A stretch of DNA of 6,564 bases. Origin: Phocaeicola plebeius (GTDB lineage: Bacteria; Bacteroidota; Bacteroidia; Bacteroidales; Bacteroidaceae). Where the stretch lies: positions 1 through 6,564 of the forward strand of contig SFDG01000096.1 of assembly GCA_004558305.1 (NCBI GenBank). Reading direction: 5' to 3'. Of the stretch, positions 6,421-6,564 are shown piece after piece; positions within the stretch are counted from its first letter, which is position 1; each line of letters starts with the position of its first letter. Made by a program: the position numbers and the translations under genes. The notes beneath the pieces are model-generated. The model saw only the letters and a program-made list of their open reading frames with translations, was not told the DNA's origin and did no database searches.

Positions 6421-6564
6421 ATGGAACAGACCAACGGAAAGACGAAGCCGAAGCGCATCCCTTATGGGATGATGAACTTCGGGCATTTGCGCAGGGACAA
6501 CTGCTATTATGTAGACAAGACGCGTTTCATCGAGCGGATAGAGGAGGCGAACAAGTACTTCTTC
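6421..6564 (+). CDS. AAA-ATPase-like protein (PF09820 type), N-terminal part
   Basis: The first 48 codons of a gene that runs off the window. The segment RIPYGMMNFGHLRRDNCYYV followed by DKTRFIERIEE is the characteristic N-terminus of the AAA-ATPase-like family (PF09820), which normally continues into a Walker A motif soon after 'YFFLRPRRFGKS' and ends with a PD-(D/E)XK nuclease-like domain (DUF1703, PF08011). The window stops at 'KYFF', just before the P-loop, so no catalytic motif can be seen. The start is supported by the purine-rich AAGGAAAG at 6408-6415 and the promoter upstream. The family occurs in many copies in Bacteroidales genomes and its function is poorly known. It is probably unrelated to the glycan genes. 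Confidence 0.85.
   Translation, partial: MEQTNGKTKPKRIPYGMMNFGHLRRDNCYYVDKTRFIERIEEANKYFF

Overview
The window looks like a chromosomal stretch from a glycan-degrading member of the Bacteroidales (a gut-type Bacteroidota). The evidence is two secreted S1-type sulfatases (one complete and Ser-type, one represented only by its C-terminus), a secreted right-handed beta-helix protein of the glycoside-hydrolase-like (GH141-like) kind, Bacteroidota-style promoter elements (TAnnTTTG at -7, with TTTG about 26 bp upstream), weak Shine-Dalgarno sequences, and the start of a PF09820-type AAA-ATPase-like gene, a family expanded in this group. The genus cannot be fixed from the window. The coding DNA looks rather G+C-rich, while the gaps between genes are more A+T-rich.

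Layout, all on the + strand. Positions 1-468 are the C-terminus of a sulfatase that begins upstream. Its stop overlaps (ATGA) the start of a 917-codon gene (465-3218) encoding a secreted beta-helix enzyme-like protein with a complete endonuclease/exonuclease/phosphatase (EEP) domain fused to its C-terminus. A 401-bp gap (3219-3619) holds a nested inverted-repeat element and then a good promoter. That promoter drives a 299-aa secreted alkaline-phosphatase-superfamily (type I phosphodiesterase-like) protein (3620-4519), in which a residue I expect to be a metal-binding His is Arg. A second gap (4520-4794) holds a large, partly tandem inverted repeat and a -7 promoter element. Next is a complete 512-aa serine-type sulfatase (4795-6333). 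A short gap with a near-perfect promoter leads into the first 48 codons of an AAA-ATPase-like protein (6421 to the window end).

How the genes may work together: the first two are translationally coupled and probably co-transcribed. The two sulfatases, the beta-helix protein and the two phosphodiester-type hydrolase modules all appear to be exported, so the locus plausibly removes sulfate and phosphate or phosphodiester groups from a decorated glycan and cuts it. No SusC/SusD pair, regulator or sulfatase-maturing enzyme lies in the window, so the substrate is unknown. The AAA-ATPase-like gene is probably unrelated to glycan use.

The items most worth a second look are the beta-helix/EEP fusion, the His-to-Arg change in the phosphodiesterase-like protein, and the two different palindromic repeat elements that bracket that gene.
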